Part shown: in pieces, positions 1 through 10,625 of the stretch | How the letters are laid out: each line of letters opens with the position of its first letter | Numbering within the stretch: the first letter of the stretch is position 1 | Assembly (NCBI RefSeq): GCF_022458985.1 | Contig: NC_061776.1 | Span: 1,112,219 to 1,176,218 of the forward strand | Direction: 5' to 3' | DNA: 64,000 bases | Source of the DNA: Mugil cephalus | Lineage: Eukaryota; Chordata; Actinopteri; Mugiliformes; Mugilidae | The notes under the pieces: generated by a model | Databases searched by the model: none | What the model was told of the DNA's origin: nothing | What the model saw: the letters and a program-made list of their open reading frames with translations, nothing else | Made by a program: the position numbers and the translations under genes

Positions 1-219
1 ATAGAAGCTCCTGTAATATTCCCTTTATTAGCTCTTCTGATTAGTTGTTGTCGCGCTACATTATCTTCCACATTCATACATTGAAATGCTGTTCTACTTG
101 TTCCTGTGTTATATGGGAACTACAAACTCATGTCACGCTAACAACGGCTAAAAACAACAGCCACAACAGAGACAAACACCATAACAACTGGGAGTAATAT
201 TGTATTTGTAACAGATTAT

Positions 220-1677
220 TTTGTTGACAGCATCACTTGGCACAACTCTAAATCTGAACGTTTAAACTCAGACAAACTGAAGTTATCGTATTTGGCTCTA
301 AACATGTCAGAGATTCATTATCTAATCACCTGCTTTTGTTGGATGGCGTTACCTTGGCCTCCAGTACTACTGTGAAAAACCTTGGTGTTATATTTGACCA
401 GGATATGTCCTTTAATTCTCACATAAAGCAGGTGACCAGGACTGCTTTCTTTCACCTTCGTAATATCATCAACATTAGGAACATCCTTTCTCAGAGAGAT
501 GCAGAAAAACTAGTTCATGCATTTGTGTCTTCCAGGCTGGATTATTGTAACTCGTTACAGTCTGGCTCCAAATACTCTTTAAAAAGCCTCCAACTGACTC
601 AAAACGCTGCAGCAAGAGCACTGACAGGAATTAGCAAGAGAGATCATATTACTCCAGTGTTAGCTTCTCTTCATTGGCTCCCTTTAAAATCTAGAATTGA
701 ATTTAAAATCCTCCTCCTTACATACAAGGCCCTGAAAGGCCGAGCTCCATCATATCTGAAAGACCTCATAGAACCAGACTGTCCCAACAGATCACTACCA
801 TCTCTAAGTGCAGGTCTGCTTGTGGTTCCTAGAGTTTCTAAAAGTAGAATGGGAGGTAGAACCTTCAGCTATCAGGCTCCTCTCCTGTGGAACCAGCTCC
901 CAGTTTGGGTTCTGGAGGCAGACACAGTCTCTACGTTTAAGGTCAGGACTAAGACTTTCCTTTTAGACAAAGCTTATAGTTAGAGCTGGACTTAACCATC
1001 CCTTAGTTATGCTGCTATAGGCCTAGGCTGCAGGGGGACGATGCACTGAGGACATGTCCTCTCCTCTTTGTCCTCTAATATCTTATCATTTTATTTTCTA
1101 TCTCTTATAATTTACTAACCACTGTGTCTCCCTCTCTCCCCTCCATCTTCTTGTGAGGGTCTCTGGTCTGGAGGCTGAATATCTGACCTGTGGAGTTCTA
1201 AGCTACATCTGCTGCCGTGGCCTCATCAACCAGCCCAGTCTTCATGGTCTGGAGTCTGTGTATCAGACCTGTGGAGCTCCATAAACTACATCTGTCCCAG
1301 TCTTCATGTCCTCCTCCAGGTGTCCACTCCTACCTAGATGAACTATTCACCAACCTGCCCATGATTCCTGTTATACTCACAAACTGTCACAGATCATCAG
1401 CTATGTGTTATATTACTAGATCCTACATGTTTCCTTCAGCTGGATGTTTGTATCTATGACAGAAGTTAGTTTATCTAGTTTCTCCTGTTCTTCTTCTCCC
1501 TCTATCTTCTCTGGTTCTACCCGGCTGGTCTTCAGCAGATGGTTCCTCCATATGAGCTGGTTCTGCTCCAGGTTTCTTCCTGTTAAAGGGAGTTTTTCAG
1601 GCTGGTTTTTGTGAAGCGTCTTGAGACGATTTGTGTTGTTATTGGCGCTATATAAATAAAACTGAATTGAACTGAAT
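220..1677 (+). mobile_element. L2-type LINE, 5'-truncated 3' end with partial reverse transcriptase
   Basis: An open frame at 336-983 encodes the C-terminal part of a non-LTR reverse transcriptase. It shows the fish L2/Maui-like signatures NLGVIFDQDMSFNSHIKQ, LDYCNSL, LHWLPLKSRIEFKILL and APLLWNQLP. The bases from about 220 to 335 continue the same protein in broken form. After the stop there is a roughly 690-bp 3' UTR that ends in the tail GGCGCTATATAAATAAAACT followed by short GAATTGAACT repeats near 1677. The catalytic YADD region is absent, so this copy is 5'-truncated and immobile. The family assignment to L2 is from recall of fish LINE proteins; the truncation is seen directly. It lies where the last adhfe1 exons would be expected, probably inside an intron. 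Confidence 0.85.
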
Positions 1678-2139
1678 TGTTCATTTACTGTGATGGTAAC
1701 ATAAACAGACTAAATTTAGTTTAACATTAGTAATAATATTAGTTAATATCAAGATTTTTTTTTTAAAAGAACTTAAATTTCACTGTGGACTCTGTAACGT
1801 AAATACTGAACGCACCACGTTTCCACCATCTTGTTTTCAGGCCTCTTATCACTCAGGTGTCATTCTCAGCTCTGAGGTAAGCGAACGCACCATTCATGCT
1901 TCTGAGTTAAGTTAGCGTAACACACAAACTCCTGTTCAGTCTCCATTGTTGAAAGTGAAGCAGGAAATAGAGACTAAAATGAACCTGAGTGGTAAAAAGA
2001 CACAGCGCCTCCTGGTGTTTGGGACCAGACTGACCAGGGACCAGCAGAGATGAGACCAGACCAGACTAGACCACGTAGGTACGACACGTAGGTACGACAC
2101 GTAGGACTAAAAATTAGGCTGAAGGTGATGTTCAAGTAC
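1678..2139. other. Intron or intergenic sequence, no exon recognised
   Basis: AT-rich spacer between the LINE tail and the last visible adhfe1 exon. It holds a short CGTAGGTACGACA duplication at about 2073-2105. I see no remaining adhfe1 coding exon here. Confidence 0.4.
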
Positions 2140-5100
2140 CGAGGATTTCTGCAGCCTCCAGGTGGCGCTCTGGGCACATGGGGGCGGTGAAGGTGAAGAC
2201 GGCCGGAGACGTGAGGACGACGGAGAGTCCGTGAGGCACCAGAGGATGGTCCACGCTGTAGCCCTGAGCTGAGTGGCTCTTCACGTTCCCTGCGATGGGA
2301 TAAGACATCCCATGACTGAAAAGAAACACATGAAAGACGTTAAAGAGACGCTGCTGCGCTGGGACGAGACTCGTAGAAGAAATATTTCTCACCACAGATG
2401 AACTCCAGCGTTTCCAAAACCGATGCCTGCGAAGACGCTGGCCAGGTGCATGCTGGACCGGGCCTCCAGGTCCTCAGGGTCCCTCACAGCTCTGGACATA
2501 GACATGAGGACTTACTCAGGACACACATTCACACGTTTCTACATTTCCTCATAAACATGACTCAAAACGTCCAGAAAGAACCCAGCAACACATGAGACAC
2601 AGATATGAGACTAAAACAAGCTGCATGTTTCCACCAATGAGACTCAGGTCCTGGTTTAGTTTCTATGAATCAGGGATTTGTCTCATGTTTGTGTTGAAGT
2701 GTGTGATGACAACAGATCAAAGGAGCTTTGTGAGGAGCTCAGAAAAAGAGTTGTTGTTGCTCATCAGGCTGGAAAAGGTTCCACAACCATCTGTAAAGAG
2801 TCTGGAAGCCACAAATAATCCACAGAGAGTCAGACAGATTGAAGACGACTGTTCCCCTCCACAGGAGTGGTCCACCAACAAACATCACTCCATCATAGTG
2901 GGAGAGGAACCAGAGGAACCCAGGGGAACTTCTAAGCAGCTAAAGGCCTCTCTCACATTGGCTGATGTTCATGTTGATGAATCCACTCAACAACCAAAGA
3001 CACTGCTCTCTGTCCACAAAGAACATGTGGGACAATGTTTAGTGGACAGATGAGACCAGAGTAGAATAGTTTGGTTTAAATGTTTGGAGATGAACCAACA
3101 CTGCATTCCAGCATCAGAACCTCATCCCTCCATGACACATGGGGGCGCTAATGTCCTGGTTTGGGCCTGTTCTGCTGCATCTGCTCATCATTGATGGACC
3201 AATGAACTGTGAATTCTACCAGTGAACTCTGAAAGAAAATGTCAGGACATGAGTCCATGAGCTGAATGTGAAGAGAAACTGGGTCATGGAGGAAGACAAG
3301 GAGCCCAAGAACACCAGTGGTTCTCCAGAAGAACCAGATGAATGTTTAGGAACAAGTCAAAGTCCTGACCTTCATCCAGTAGAAATGTTGGAGCATCAGC
3401 TGATGAGAGGAAACCACCAACATCTCACAACTCAGCTGGTTCTGATCTGGGATCAGATTAGACCCTGATCAGCTGTTACAGGAGCTTTTATTCTGAAGGA
3501 CTCACAGACTCGCTCAGAGGAGGAACAGTGGCTCCTTTGTTCTCTTTGTCTCATTTTTACAAAGTTCTCTGGACTCAGTGATGGACGATGAGGTTCCTCT
3601 TAGAACCGATCCAGCTCCTGGATGTTGAACCAGTTTTTACCGTTTCATGAACTTGGCGACCACATGGAGGGCGTGGCGGGACCAGACGTCACTGATGGGG
3701 TTGCTGCCCTGGTACGCGGGGCGGTTGATGGGGTTGGGAGGGCAGGGGCTTCTCTTGTCGTAGGGCAGGGCGGTGTAGGACTCCAGGGCGTGGCTAGCGG
3801 ACACATAGGACGCGTGTTTCAGTGGTGACCAACAACAACAACAACCAGAACAGCAACCGTGACAAACGTCCGGCGAGGACCGACCAGAGGACGTCAAAGC
3901 CGCTGTTGGCGGCGACTCTCTCGGGCATGCTCAGTGTGTGCAACGGGTCGACGATGCCCAGCGTGGGTCTGATGGCTCTGCTGGCGATGCCTGTCAGCCA
4001 ATCACAGCTCAGATTCATGCTGATGTCACCAGTGATGTCACCAACATGTGACCTCTAAACTCACCTGTCTTGGCTTTGAGAGGCTCGTAGTCAAAGATGG
4101 CGACTCCAGTGGTCTCGCTGCCGGTGCCCGCCGTGGTCGGCACTGGGGGGGGGGGGGTAACTTCAACTACACATTCAAAACAACAGAAGCTGCACAAATA
4201 ACCTGGATCCGGGGGGGGGGGGTACCTGCGATGAGTGGCTTCACGGCTCCCGTCACCGGCTTCCCTCGACCTATGGGAGCGTTGACGAAGTCCAGGAAGT
4301 CGGCCTCGGGGTGGGACGCGTACAGATTGGCTGCTTTACATGTGTCAATCACAGAGCCGCCGCCCACCGCCACAAACACATCAAACGAGTCGGACTTGGC
4401 GAATGAGATGGCGTCTTTAAAGCTGGGACACACACAGGACGTTAGTGCACTTATGAGGCCATGAGGCCATGAGGCCTAACCCCGCCCCCAACCCCGCCCC
4501 CATCCTCACCTGGAGTCAGTGGGCTCCACCCGGACGCTGTCGTAGACCTTGAACTGGACTTTGTTCTTCACCAGAGACTCCAACACCACCTCCATCGGAC
4601 GGAGACCGGACAAGTTCTGGTCCGTCATCACACACACGTTCTGGGCCCCGAGGTTCTGGAGGTCCTGGAGGAGAACCGGGCCACGACGACGTCAAAAACA
4701 ACGTCGACAACATTCAGACCAACATTTACATCGTCAACTATTCCGACGATGACAAAAACAACAGCGTAAACATCGTCAGTGTCAGCGGGTGTCAGAGTGG
4801 GGGATGGAGGGATGGGATGAGATGAAGGGATGAGAGTGAGGGATGGAGGATGAGGATGAGGATGAGGAGGGATGAAGGGATGGATGAGATGAAGGGATGA
4901 GATGAAGGGATGAGAGTGAGGGATGGAGGGATGAGAGTGAGGGATGAAGGGATGATGAGATGAAGGGATGGATGAGATGGAGGGATGAGATGAAGGGATG
5001 AGAGGGAGGGATGAAGGGATGAGAGGGAGGGATGAGATGGAGGGATGAAGGGATGAGATGAGGGATGAAGGGATGGGATGGAGGGAGGTTTGTCATGGAC

Positions 5101-6754
5101 CAGTGTGTAACTCCTCGCTGGCCTCTTCCTGCTGTAAATTGACGTCCTGTGTAGCGTGTTAGCGTGTTAGCATGTAGCGTGTTAGCATGTTAGCTTGTAG
5201 CTTGGTAGCTTCACGTGATACTGAATCAGTTTTGTGTTGTGCTGTGTTCCACTCTTCTTCTTCTTTCCCTCCCGCTGTGAATAAACATGTTTTGAGTTTC
5301 CTCCTTCGTGTTCTGGCTTTACCCCGAACAGACGCTTCCCTTTGTGTTGTGATGTTTGTGTTGTGATATTTGTTCATCCGTATCGTTGCTCTCGTCTTTC
5401 ATACTGGGGACAATAAACTACAGCCACCAACACGGCCCATCTCAGCTGATCCACATGTGTTTTGGTTACCATGCCGATCTCTCTGCTGACTCCGCCTCCA
5501 TATCTGATGTTAGAACTCGCCATCTGACAAAAACAAACACAAACACTCGGATAAACAAACAGTGACGTCCTCCTCCTCCTCCTCCTCCTTCTATCCGTGT
5601 CTGGTGAGTCACCTCGAAGGCGTAGTCCGTCTTCCTGACAGTACATGGAGACGCTGCTACACCTGCAGGACAACGGTGAAAGGGTGAGGTCACGGGGTGA
5701 ACAGGTGAAGGGGTGAACAGGTGGGGTGAAGGGGTGAGGTGAAGGGGTGACAGAGCGTACCGTGGTGGAAGGTGTTGGAGTGAGCAGGACATCTGCACCT
5801 GTACACAGACACAGAGCAGAGGTCCATTCAGAAATCATCTAATTTAACAAAGCTCAACTATTAATAATAAAGACCTGATCTACAGGAGGGACATGGTCCC
5901 CCCATGGTCCCCCCAGGGTCCCCCCAGGGTCCCCCCAGGGTCCAACCAGGGTCCAACCAGGACCTGGACTCATGGGAACACATGTCTGAAGGTGGTGGTG
6001 TGTGATACCACTAGGTTTGGTATCGATCTGATACCAGGTAAATCCGATATCCAATCATTGATACCGATACTTTTTAATAATAAAGGTCCTGACAGTTCAT
6101 TCAGATTCAGACTGTGATGCAGCCACCGTAAACGTTCTTATGTTTTGCCCTTAGGATTATTAATCACTTAAAATCCAGGACAAAGTACTTTATCGTCCTA
6201 ATAAGTTTTTGTTCAGAAACAACAGAAAATTATCACATGGGAACAAATGAAAACAAATTATTTTTCAGTGTTCAGAAACTACAATACAAGTTATAGAAAT
6301 AAATCATTGCGCTTCTGTCTCGTGTGTTTTTTTTAATAAACCAACTGTACTAAATTACAATGAAACGTAAGTATCGATGCCATTGATTTGGTATCGATGT
6401 TATCGATATTTGGACCAGGTCACGTGTCTGCAGGTGACCTTTGACCTGACTGCAGGTGAACCGCAGAGCGTCGGGGGGTCTTATGTGTCCCGTTTTCTCA
6501 GAGACCCTCCACAGACTCGGATCACTTCTGTTCCGAGTCGAACCGAGTTGGAACCAGAACTCTCGACAGAAAACGCCATGTTTTTAAATGGACACTGGCG
6601 CTGTCGCTTTCCTTTGTTGCTCTCTTGTCAGTTTCCTGACTAACGCGATTCAAGTTGATTAACGTTGATTTAAGTTTTGATCGATCTCTGGTCGAACTTA
6701 CGCTGCTCGCTCGAGCTGCCTGAGGAGGTGAACGACCCGATCGCGACCCGCCAT
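2140..6754 (-). CDS. adhfe1: Hydroxyacid-oxoacid transhydrogenase, mitochondrial (partial, 3' end off window)
   Basis: Group III iron-containing alcohol dehydrogenase of mitochondria. The family oxidises 4-hydroxybutyrate using 2-oxoglutarate as acceptor. Eleven exons join in frame (minus strand, 5' to 3'): 6702-6754, 5761-5798, 5613-5662, 5470-5523, 4510-4664, 4226-4422, 4065-4142, 3885-3990, 3641-3793, 2393-2491, 2140-2315, giving 386 codons. The start is the ATG at 6752-6754: [18 protein letters not shown] resembles the human presequence. Landmarks are TDYAFE and SNIRYG, the nucleotide-binding [40 protein letters not shown] then [17 protein letters not shown] then [10 protein letters not shown], and [19 protein letters not shown], which cover both Fe-ADH signatures. 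About 80 C-terminal residues after the EILG codon are missing, presumably in exons left of the window. A Tc1-like fossil lies in one intron. The exon 8 donor (GTCGGT) is weak. Confidence 0.93.
2590..3500 (+). mobile_element. Decayed Tc1/mariner DNA transposon in an adhfe1 intron
   Basis: The plus strand keeps shreds of a Tc1-like transposase in changing frames: a region resembling [16 protein letters not shown] near 3020-3070, and [15 protein letters not shown] near 3358-3405, which corresponds to the family's SPDLNPIE catalytic-glutamate motif. No frame spans the gene, so it is an old inactive copy. I could not find clear terminal inverted repeats, so the ends are approximate. Confidence 0.75.
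4793..5095 (+). repeat. GGGATGA/GATGAAGG minisatellite in adhfe1 intron
   Basis: About 300 bp of short tandem units built from GGGATGA, GATGAAGG and GAGTGAGGGATGGAG. It lies between the exon ending at 4664 and the exon at 5470. The long antisense Pro/Ser/His frame through it is a low-complexity artefact. Confidence 0.9.
5690..5752 (+). repeat. GGGTGAACAGGTGAA short tandem repeat
   Basis: Imperfect copies of GGTGAAGGGGTGA and GAACAGGTG fill most of the small intron between adhfe1 exons 5613-5662 and 5761-5798. Confidence 0.75.
5890..5962 (+). repeat. CCCCCAGGGTC short tandem repeat
   Basis: Four to six copies of a unit like ATGGTCCCCCCAGGGTCC in adhfe1 intron 1. Confidence 0.8.
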
Positions 6755-7984
6755 GATGACTTCTACGTCTCCTTCTCCTTCTTCTTCTTCTTCACTTACT
6801 ACTATTACTACTACGACGACTTCTTCTTCTTTGTGTTTAAACCAGTGGAGGGGCCTGGCGCCCTCTACTGTTCGGGTCTGAGCATTGAACACATGCGGGA
6901 AACTGCAGTTCATCGAGTGGCCGCTTGAGGCTCCGGAGGCGCTGATCCTCAACATGTTTACATCCCGGTGTGTTATTTTATTTTCTCAGTTGTTTCATTA
7001 TTCGTGACAGCTGAACGGGTTTTTTCTAACGCAACGGTTAATTTTTAATGAAGGTTTAAAAATCTGCATAATTAAGGGCGTTTCCATTTTGATTGACAGA
7101 TGAGATAAGGGCACTGCCAGAGGCCGCTAGTTGCTAACTGCTTGTTGCTAGCTGAGTTTGAACTAAAGTTAACTAGCTAATTAACCAGCTAATGAATTAG
7201 CCTTAGGCTAGCTTTCCAGCGAAGCTCCGGTTTGCTAGCGAGGCTAACAGCTAACGACAGGCCAACAGGAGTTCAACAATATGCTCAAGGGAGGCTAACG
7301 AGAGGCTAACAGGAGGCTAACGGGAGCTAGCAACAGTTATCACTGAGTTTAAAACGTAATTAGTAATAATCCTTTTAAATCCAGTGTGTAGGAAACGTTA
7401 ATGTTTAGTTTGCATGTGATTAATGTAACAACGTTAAAAACGGACCTGAGCTGGTTTCATTTCTATTAAATATTAATTTTACAGCCTGGAGGTTTATGTT
7501 ATGATGTCAGGTAATAAAACACATTAATGTTCGTGTCGTTTTCCTCCAGATGTTCTACATGAGATGAAGACCTGGACCATCAGGACTTTTAAATTCACTG
7601 GCGTCTCATTCAGTTCAGTTTTATTAACATAGCGTCAGTAACAACACAAACTGTCTCAGGTCGTTTTACAAAACCTGGAACCGGCAGGAAAAACCTAAAA
7701 CAGGAAGAAACCTGCAGCTCGTTTCATGGGATTATTATGATTCATTTGAATGTATTAGTGTAATATCTGTTACAGTCATAACTTATTTTTATGTATTAAA
7801 GACATTAAACTACTTAATACATTATTATGTTTTAGCATCAACCCGGCAGCGAAGTGTTAGCCGGCTGCTAGCGCCTCTGATAGAGATTAGCTTAGCTTGG
7901 TTTCAGATCTATGTGTTATTCCTTCAGATGTTGTATTAAATGCGGGAGAAGGGACAGACTGTTGTCAGGACACGAACTGGATAA
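6755..7984. promoter_or_regulatory. adhfe1 upstream / adhfe1-crh intergenic region
   Basis: The adhfe1 start codon is at 6754, so its promoter lies just to the right. At 6770-6870 there is a CTTCTTCTT/TACTACTAC run followed by GGCGCCCTCTACTG, a combination seen near other gene starts in this window. Many GCTAAC/GCTAGC words lie at 7120-7335. I found no RRS1 gene, which sits between CRH and ADHFE1 in mammals, and no other coding exon. Confidence 0.5.
7603..7718 (-). mobile_element. L2-type LINE 3' tail fragment (minus strand)
   Basis: The reverse complement reads as a diverged version of the LINE end near 1570-1665: TTTCTTCCTG, then a TTTTTCCTG stretch, GACAGTTTGTGTTGTTA, GACGCTATGTTAATAAAAC, then AACTGAA. 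It is only the terminal 115 bp. Confidence 0.7.
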
Positions 7985-8265
7985 ATGAGTTGTGTTGTGG
8001 ATGTGTTGTCGTTGTGTTGTGGATGTGTTGTTGTTGTGTTGTGGATGTGTTGTGTTGTGGATGTGTTGTTGTTGTGTTGTGTTGTGGATGTGTTGTGGAT
8101 GTGTTTTCGTTGTGTTGTGGATGTGTTTTCGTTGTGTTGTGGATGTGTTGTCATTGTGTTGTGGATGTGTTGTCATTGTGTTGTGGATGTGTTGTCATTG
8201 TGTTGTGGATGTGTTGTCATTGTGTTGTCGTTGTGTTGTGAAAGTGTTGTGGATGTGTTTGAGGG
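7985..8265 (+). repeat. TTGTGGATGTGTTGTCG minisatellite upstream of crh
   Basis: About 17-20 bp units of GTTGTGTTGTGGATGTGTTG, some 14 copies, some 300 bp 5' of the crh TATA box. All six-frame proteins here are artefacts of the repeat. Confidence 0.9.
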
Positions 8266-8411
8266 GCTGTGGCACATCGACCTTTAAACAAACAGACCTG
8301 CCTCTGGTTTTTATTCAGCGGCTGAAGTTTCGTGTCTTTGGCGTCGGAGAAACTTTGTGTCACTTTCCTGCAGCGGATGAAGGTCAAACCATAACATTAT
8401 GACCACGGAGG

Positions 8412-8418
8412 TGACTCA
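8412..8418 (+). promoter_or_regulatory. AP-1/CRE-like site (TGACTCA) upstream of crh
   Basis: TGACTCA lies about 150 bp before the crh TATA box. Mammalian CRH has a functional cAMP-response element (TGACGTCA) roughly 220 bp before its start site, so a CREB/AP-1 role is plausible. The match and position are seen; the function is inferred. Confidence 0.4.
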
Positions 8419-8477
8419 TCAGAGGACGAGGCCTCCAGAGCCCTGTGCCGACAAAGGTCACATCCTCATCTTCATCA

Positions 8478-8527
8478 CCCCCCCCCCCCCTCCCCCTCAC
8501 ACACACATACACACACACACTCACACA

Positions 8528-8560
<33 letters not shown>
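8478..8560 (+). repeat. Poly(C) and (CA)n microsatellite in crh promoter
   Basis: A run of about twelve C followed by CACACA/CACTCACA repeats directly before the TATA box. Confidence 0.9.
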
Positions 8561-8563
8561 CAG

Positions 8564-8571
8564 TATATATA
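8564..8571 (+). promoter_or_regulatory. crh TATA box
   Basis: TATATATA is followed by a short non-coding exon 1 that ends at 8617 with the donor CAG|GTAAGA. The start of transcription would be expected near 8594-8600. A short untranslated first exon plus one coding exon is the normal CRH layout. Confidence 0.7.
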
Positions 8572-8654
8572 CAGGTGAGTTTGGGTTTGACTGCAGAGAA
8601 GCAGCAGAGACGCTCAGGTAAGAACAAACAGACCCGAACCAGGTTAGACCAGTG

Positions 8655-9225
8655 ATGCGTTCAGGGAACATTTAGTGATGCGTTCAGGGAACATTTAGTG
8701 ATGCATTCACTGAACATTTAGTGATGCATTCAGGGAACATTTAGTGATGCTGTCAGGGAACACTTAGTGATGCGTTCAGGGAACATTTAATGATGCGTTC
8801 AGGGAACATTTAGTGATGCGTTTAGGGAACACTTAGTGATGCGTTTAGGGAACATTTAGTGATGCGTTCAGGGAACATTTAGTGATGCGTTTAGGGAACA
8901 TTTAGTGATGCGTTCAGGGAACATTTAGTGATGCGTTTAGGGAACATTTAATGATGCGTTCAGGGAACATTTAGTGATGCGTTCAGGGAACATTTAGTGA
9001 TGCGTTTAGGGAACATTTAGTGATGCATTCAGGGAACATTTAGTGATGCGTTTAGGGAACATTTAGTGATGCATTCAGGGAACATTTAGTGATGCATTCA
9101 GGGAGTATTTAGTGATGCGTTCAGGGAACATTTAGTGATGCGTTTAGGGAACATTTAGTGCTGCGTTCAGGGAACATTTAATGATGCATTCAGGGAACAT
9201 TTAGTGATGCGTTCAGGGAACCGTG
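8655..9225 (+). repeat. 23-bp minisatellite filling crh intron 1
   Basis: About 24 copies of a 23-bp unit resembling TTTAGTGATGCGTTCAGGGA plus ACA. Units vary between GCGTTCAGG, GCGTTTAGG and GCATTCAGG. The array occupies nearly the whole 636-bp intron (8618-9253), leaving about 30 bp before the acceptor CCCTGCAG at 9253. Confidence 0.95.
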
Positions 9226-9262
9226 GTCCTCTGACTCTGGACTCTCCCTGCAGGCTGCAGTC

Positions 9263-9712
9263 ATGAAGCTGATGGTGAACTTGTGGCTCGTCGTTCTGCT
9301 CGATGTCGTCCTCCATCGCTCTGCTGACGGTCGACCTGACTCACCCGTTGGGCACCTCCTGCCCCGACCACTACTCCTCAGTCTGGGGGAGGAGTTCTCC
9401 CTGAGGTTGGAAGGAGGAGAAGGAGGAAAAGGAGAAAAAGGAGGCAGTGCTGCTCCAAAGCTCCTCTCCTCCTCCTCCCCCTCCTCCTCCTCCTTCTCAG
9501 CTGTGAACAGGGCTCTGCTGCAGCTCACACAGCGCCTCCTTCAGGCCAGGGTGGAACAACAGGAGGAGAAGGGGAAGAGGTCTGACGAGCCTCCCATCTC
9601 GCTGGACCTGACCTTCCACCTCCTCAGGGAGGTTCTGGAGATGTCCCGGGCCGAGCGTTTGGCTCAACAGGCCGACAGCAACCGGAGGATGATGGACACG
9701 TTTGGCAAATGA
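9263..9712 (+). CDS. crh: Prepro-corticotropin-releasing hormone
   Basis: Encodes a 149-residue CRH precursor, the hypothalamic peptide that drives pituitary ACTH release. The single coding exon starts at 9254, and the ATG is the first after the acceptor. A hydrophobic signal peptide covers about residues 1-23 (MKLMVNLWLVVLLDVVLHRS). The propeptide keeps the conserved RPLLLSLGEEFSLRL motif at about 35-50. A Gly/Glu/Lys run and a Ser run coded by TCC repeats follow. The dibasic KR at 105-106 releases a 41-residue peptide starting SDEPPISLDLTFHLLREVLE, followed by the amidation signal GK and stop. By recall, the mature peptide differs from human CRH at nine of 41 positions, more than usual for fish crhb, so it could be the more diverged crha copy. 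The poly(A) signal AATAAA is at 9751-9756. Next to adhfe1 and trim55, as in mammals. Confidence 0.96.
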   Translation: MKLMVNLWLVVLLDVVLHRSADGRPDSPVGHLLPRPLLLSLGEEFSLRLEGGEGGKGEKGGSAAPKLLSSSSPSSSSFSAVNRALLQLTQRLLQARVEQQEEKGKRSDEPPISLDLTFHLLREVLEMSRAERLAQQADSNRRMMDTFGK

Positions 9713-9761
9713 GGAACCAGACGTTCAACGACTCCACACAGCCTGGCTAAAATAAAAGCTC

Positions 9762-10145
9762 CTCCCCTCTAGTCTGTGGGCGGAGCTCCTCTCTAGTCTG
9801 TGGGAGGAGCTCCCCCCCTCTAGTCTGTGGGCGGAGCTCCTCCTCTCTAGTCTGTGGGCGGAGCTCCTCCCCTCTAGTCTGTGGGCGGAGCTCCCCTCTA
9901 GTCTGTGGGCGGAGCTCCTCTCTAGTCTGTGGGCGGAGCTTCTCCCCTCTAGTCTGTGGGCGGAGCTCCTCCCCTCTAGTCTGTGGGCGGAGCTCCTCTC
10001 TAGTCTGTGGGCGGAGCTCCTCTCTATTCTGTGGGCGGAGCTCCCCTCTAGTCTGTGGGCGGAGCTCCTCTCTATTCTGTGGGCGGAGCTCCCCTCTAGT
10101 CTGTGGGCGGAGCTCCTCTCTAGACTGTGGGCGGAGCTCCTCCAG
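9762..10145 (+). repeat. CTAGTCTGTGGGCGGAGCTC minisatellite downstream of crh
   Basis: Around 17 copies of a 20-25 bp unit, CTCTAGTCTGTGGGCGGAGC followed by a variable TCCTC spacer. It begins within 10 bp of the crh poly(A) signal, so it lies at the cleavage region of the transcript. The antisense frames through it are artefacts. Confidence 0.95.
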
Positions 10146-10159
10146 CTTTGACTCCATTG

Positions 10160-10625
10160 GTTCAATAAGAAGCTTCTCCAGTGTCTCCAGGTTTCTTCCA
10201 TCCAGTGTTTTTAGTTCAGATCTTGTGTTGATGATGTCAGAGTCTGAGTCTCCAGCTCATCCCAAACTTTCTCTCTGGGTTCAGGTCTGGACTCTGGTCT
10301 GGTCTCTGGTCTGGACTCAGGTCTGGACTCAGGTCTGGACTCATGGTTCCTGAACCTCTTTCTCTCTCTGAGCCCCATGAATCCTGGAATATGTCTGAGT
10401 GGTTTTCTGTTCAGTCCCTTGAGTTCCCTTCACATTGTCCATGGTGTGAAATGTTCTTCCTTCCACTATTAAACACAGCCCTGAGTTCTACTGCTGCTTT
10501 TCTTCCAAACGTTTCTCCATCAATCAGGATTTATTTCTTCCTGGTAGAACATGGTTCTCCACTGTCCTTCCAGTCTGGAATAAAGGTCTTAAGACAGTTT
10601 CAGTAGTTTCTACATGTTTGATTTG
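10160..10625 (-). mobile_element. Probable dispersed DNA-transposon remnant
   Basis: Wordings such as GGTTCAGGTCTGGACTCTGG and CATGAATCCTGGAATATGTC resemble the reverse strand of decayed fish Tc1-like elements. A three-copy GGTCTGGACTCA repeat sits inside. The family is uncertain and I saw no terminal repeats. It runs straight into the next minisatellite. Confidence 0.35.

Noticed and set aside
2592-3468. Short plus-strand frames as host genes
   Set aside because: Their words ([13 protein letters not shown]) belong to a decayed Tc1-like transposase inside the adhfe1 intron.
8655-9225. CRISPR-like or iteron array (23-bp repeats)
   Set aside because: Units are contiguous without spacers and fill an intron; it is a minisatellite.
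6755-9250. A search for RRS1 between crh and adhfe1
   Set aside because: No frame longer than about 110 codons outside repeats and no ribosome-biogenesis motif; the gene appears absent here.
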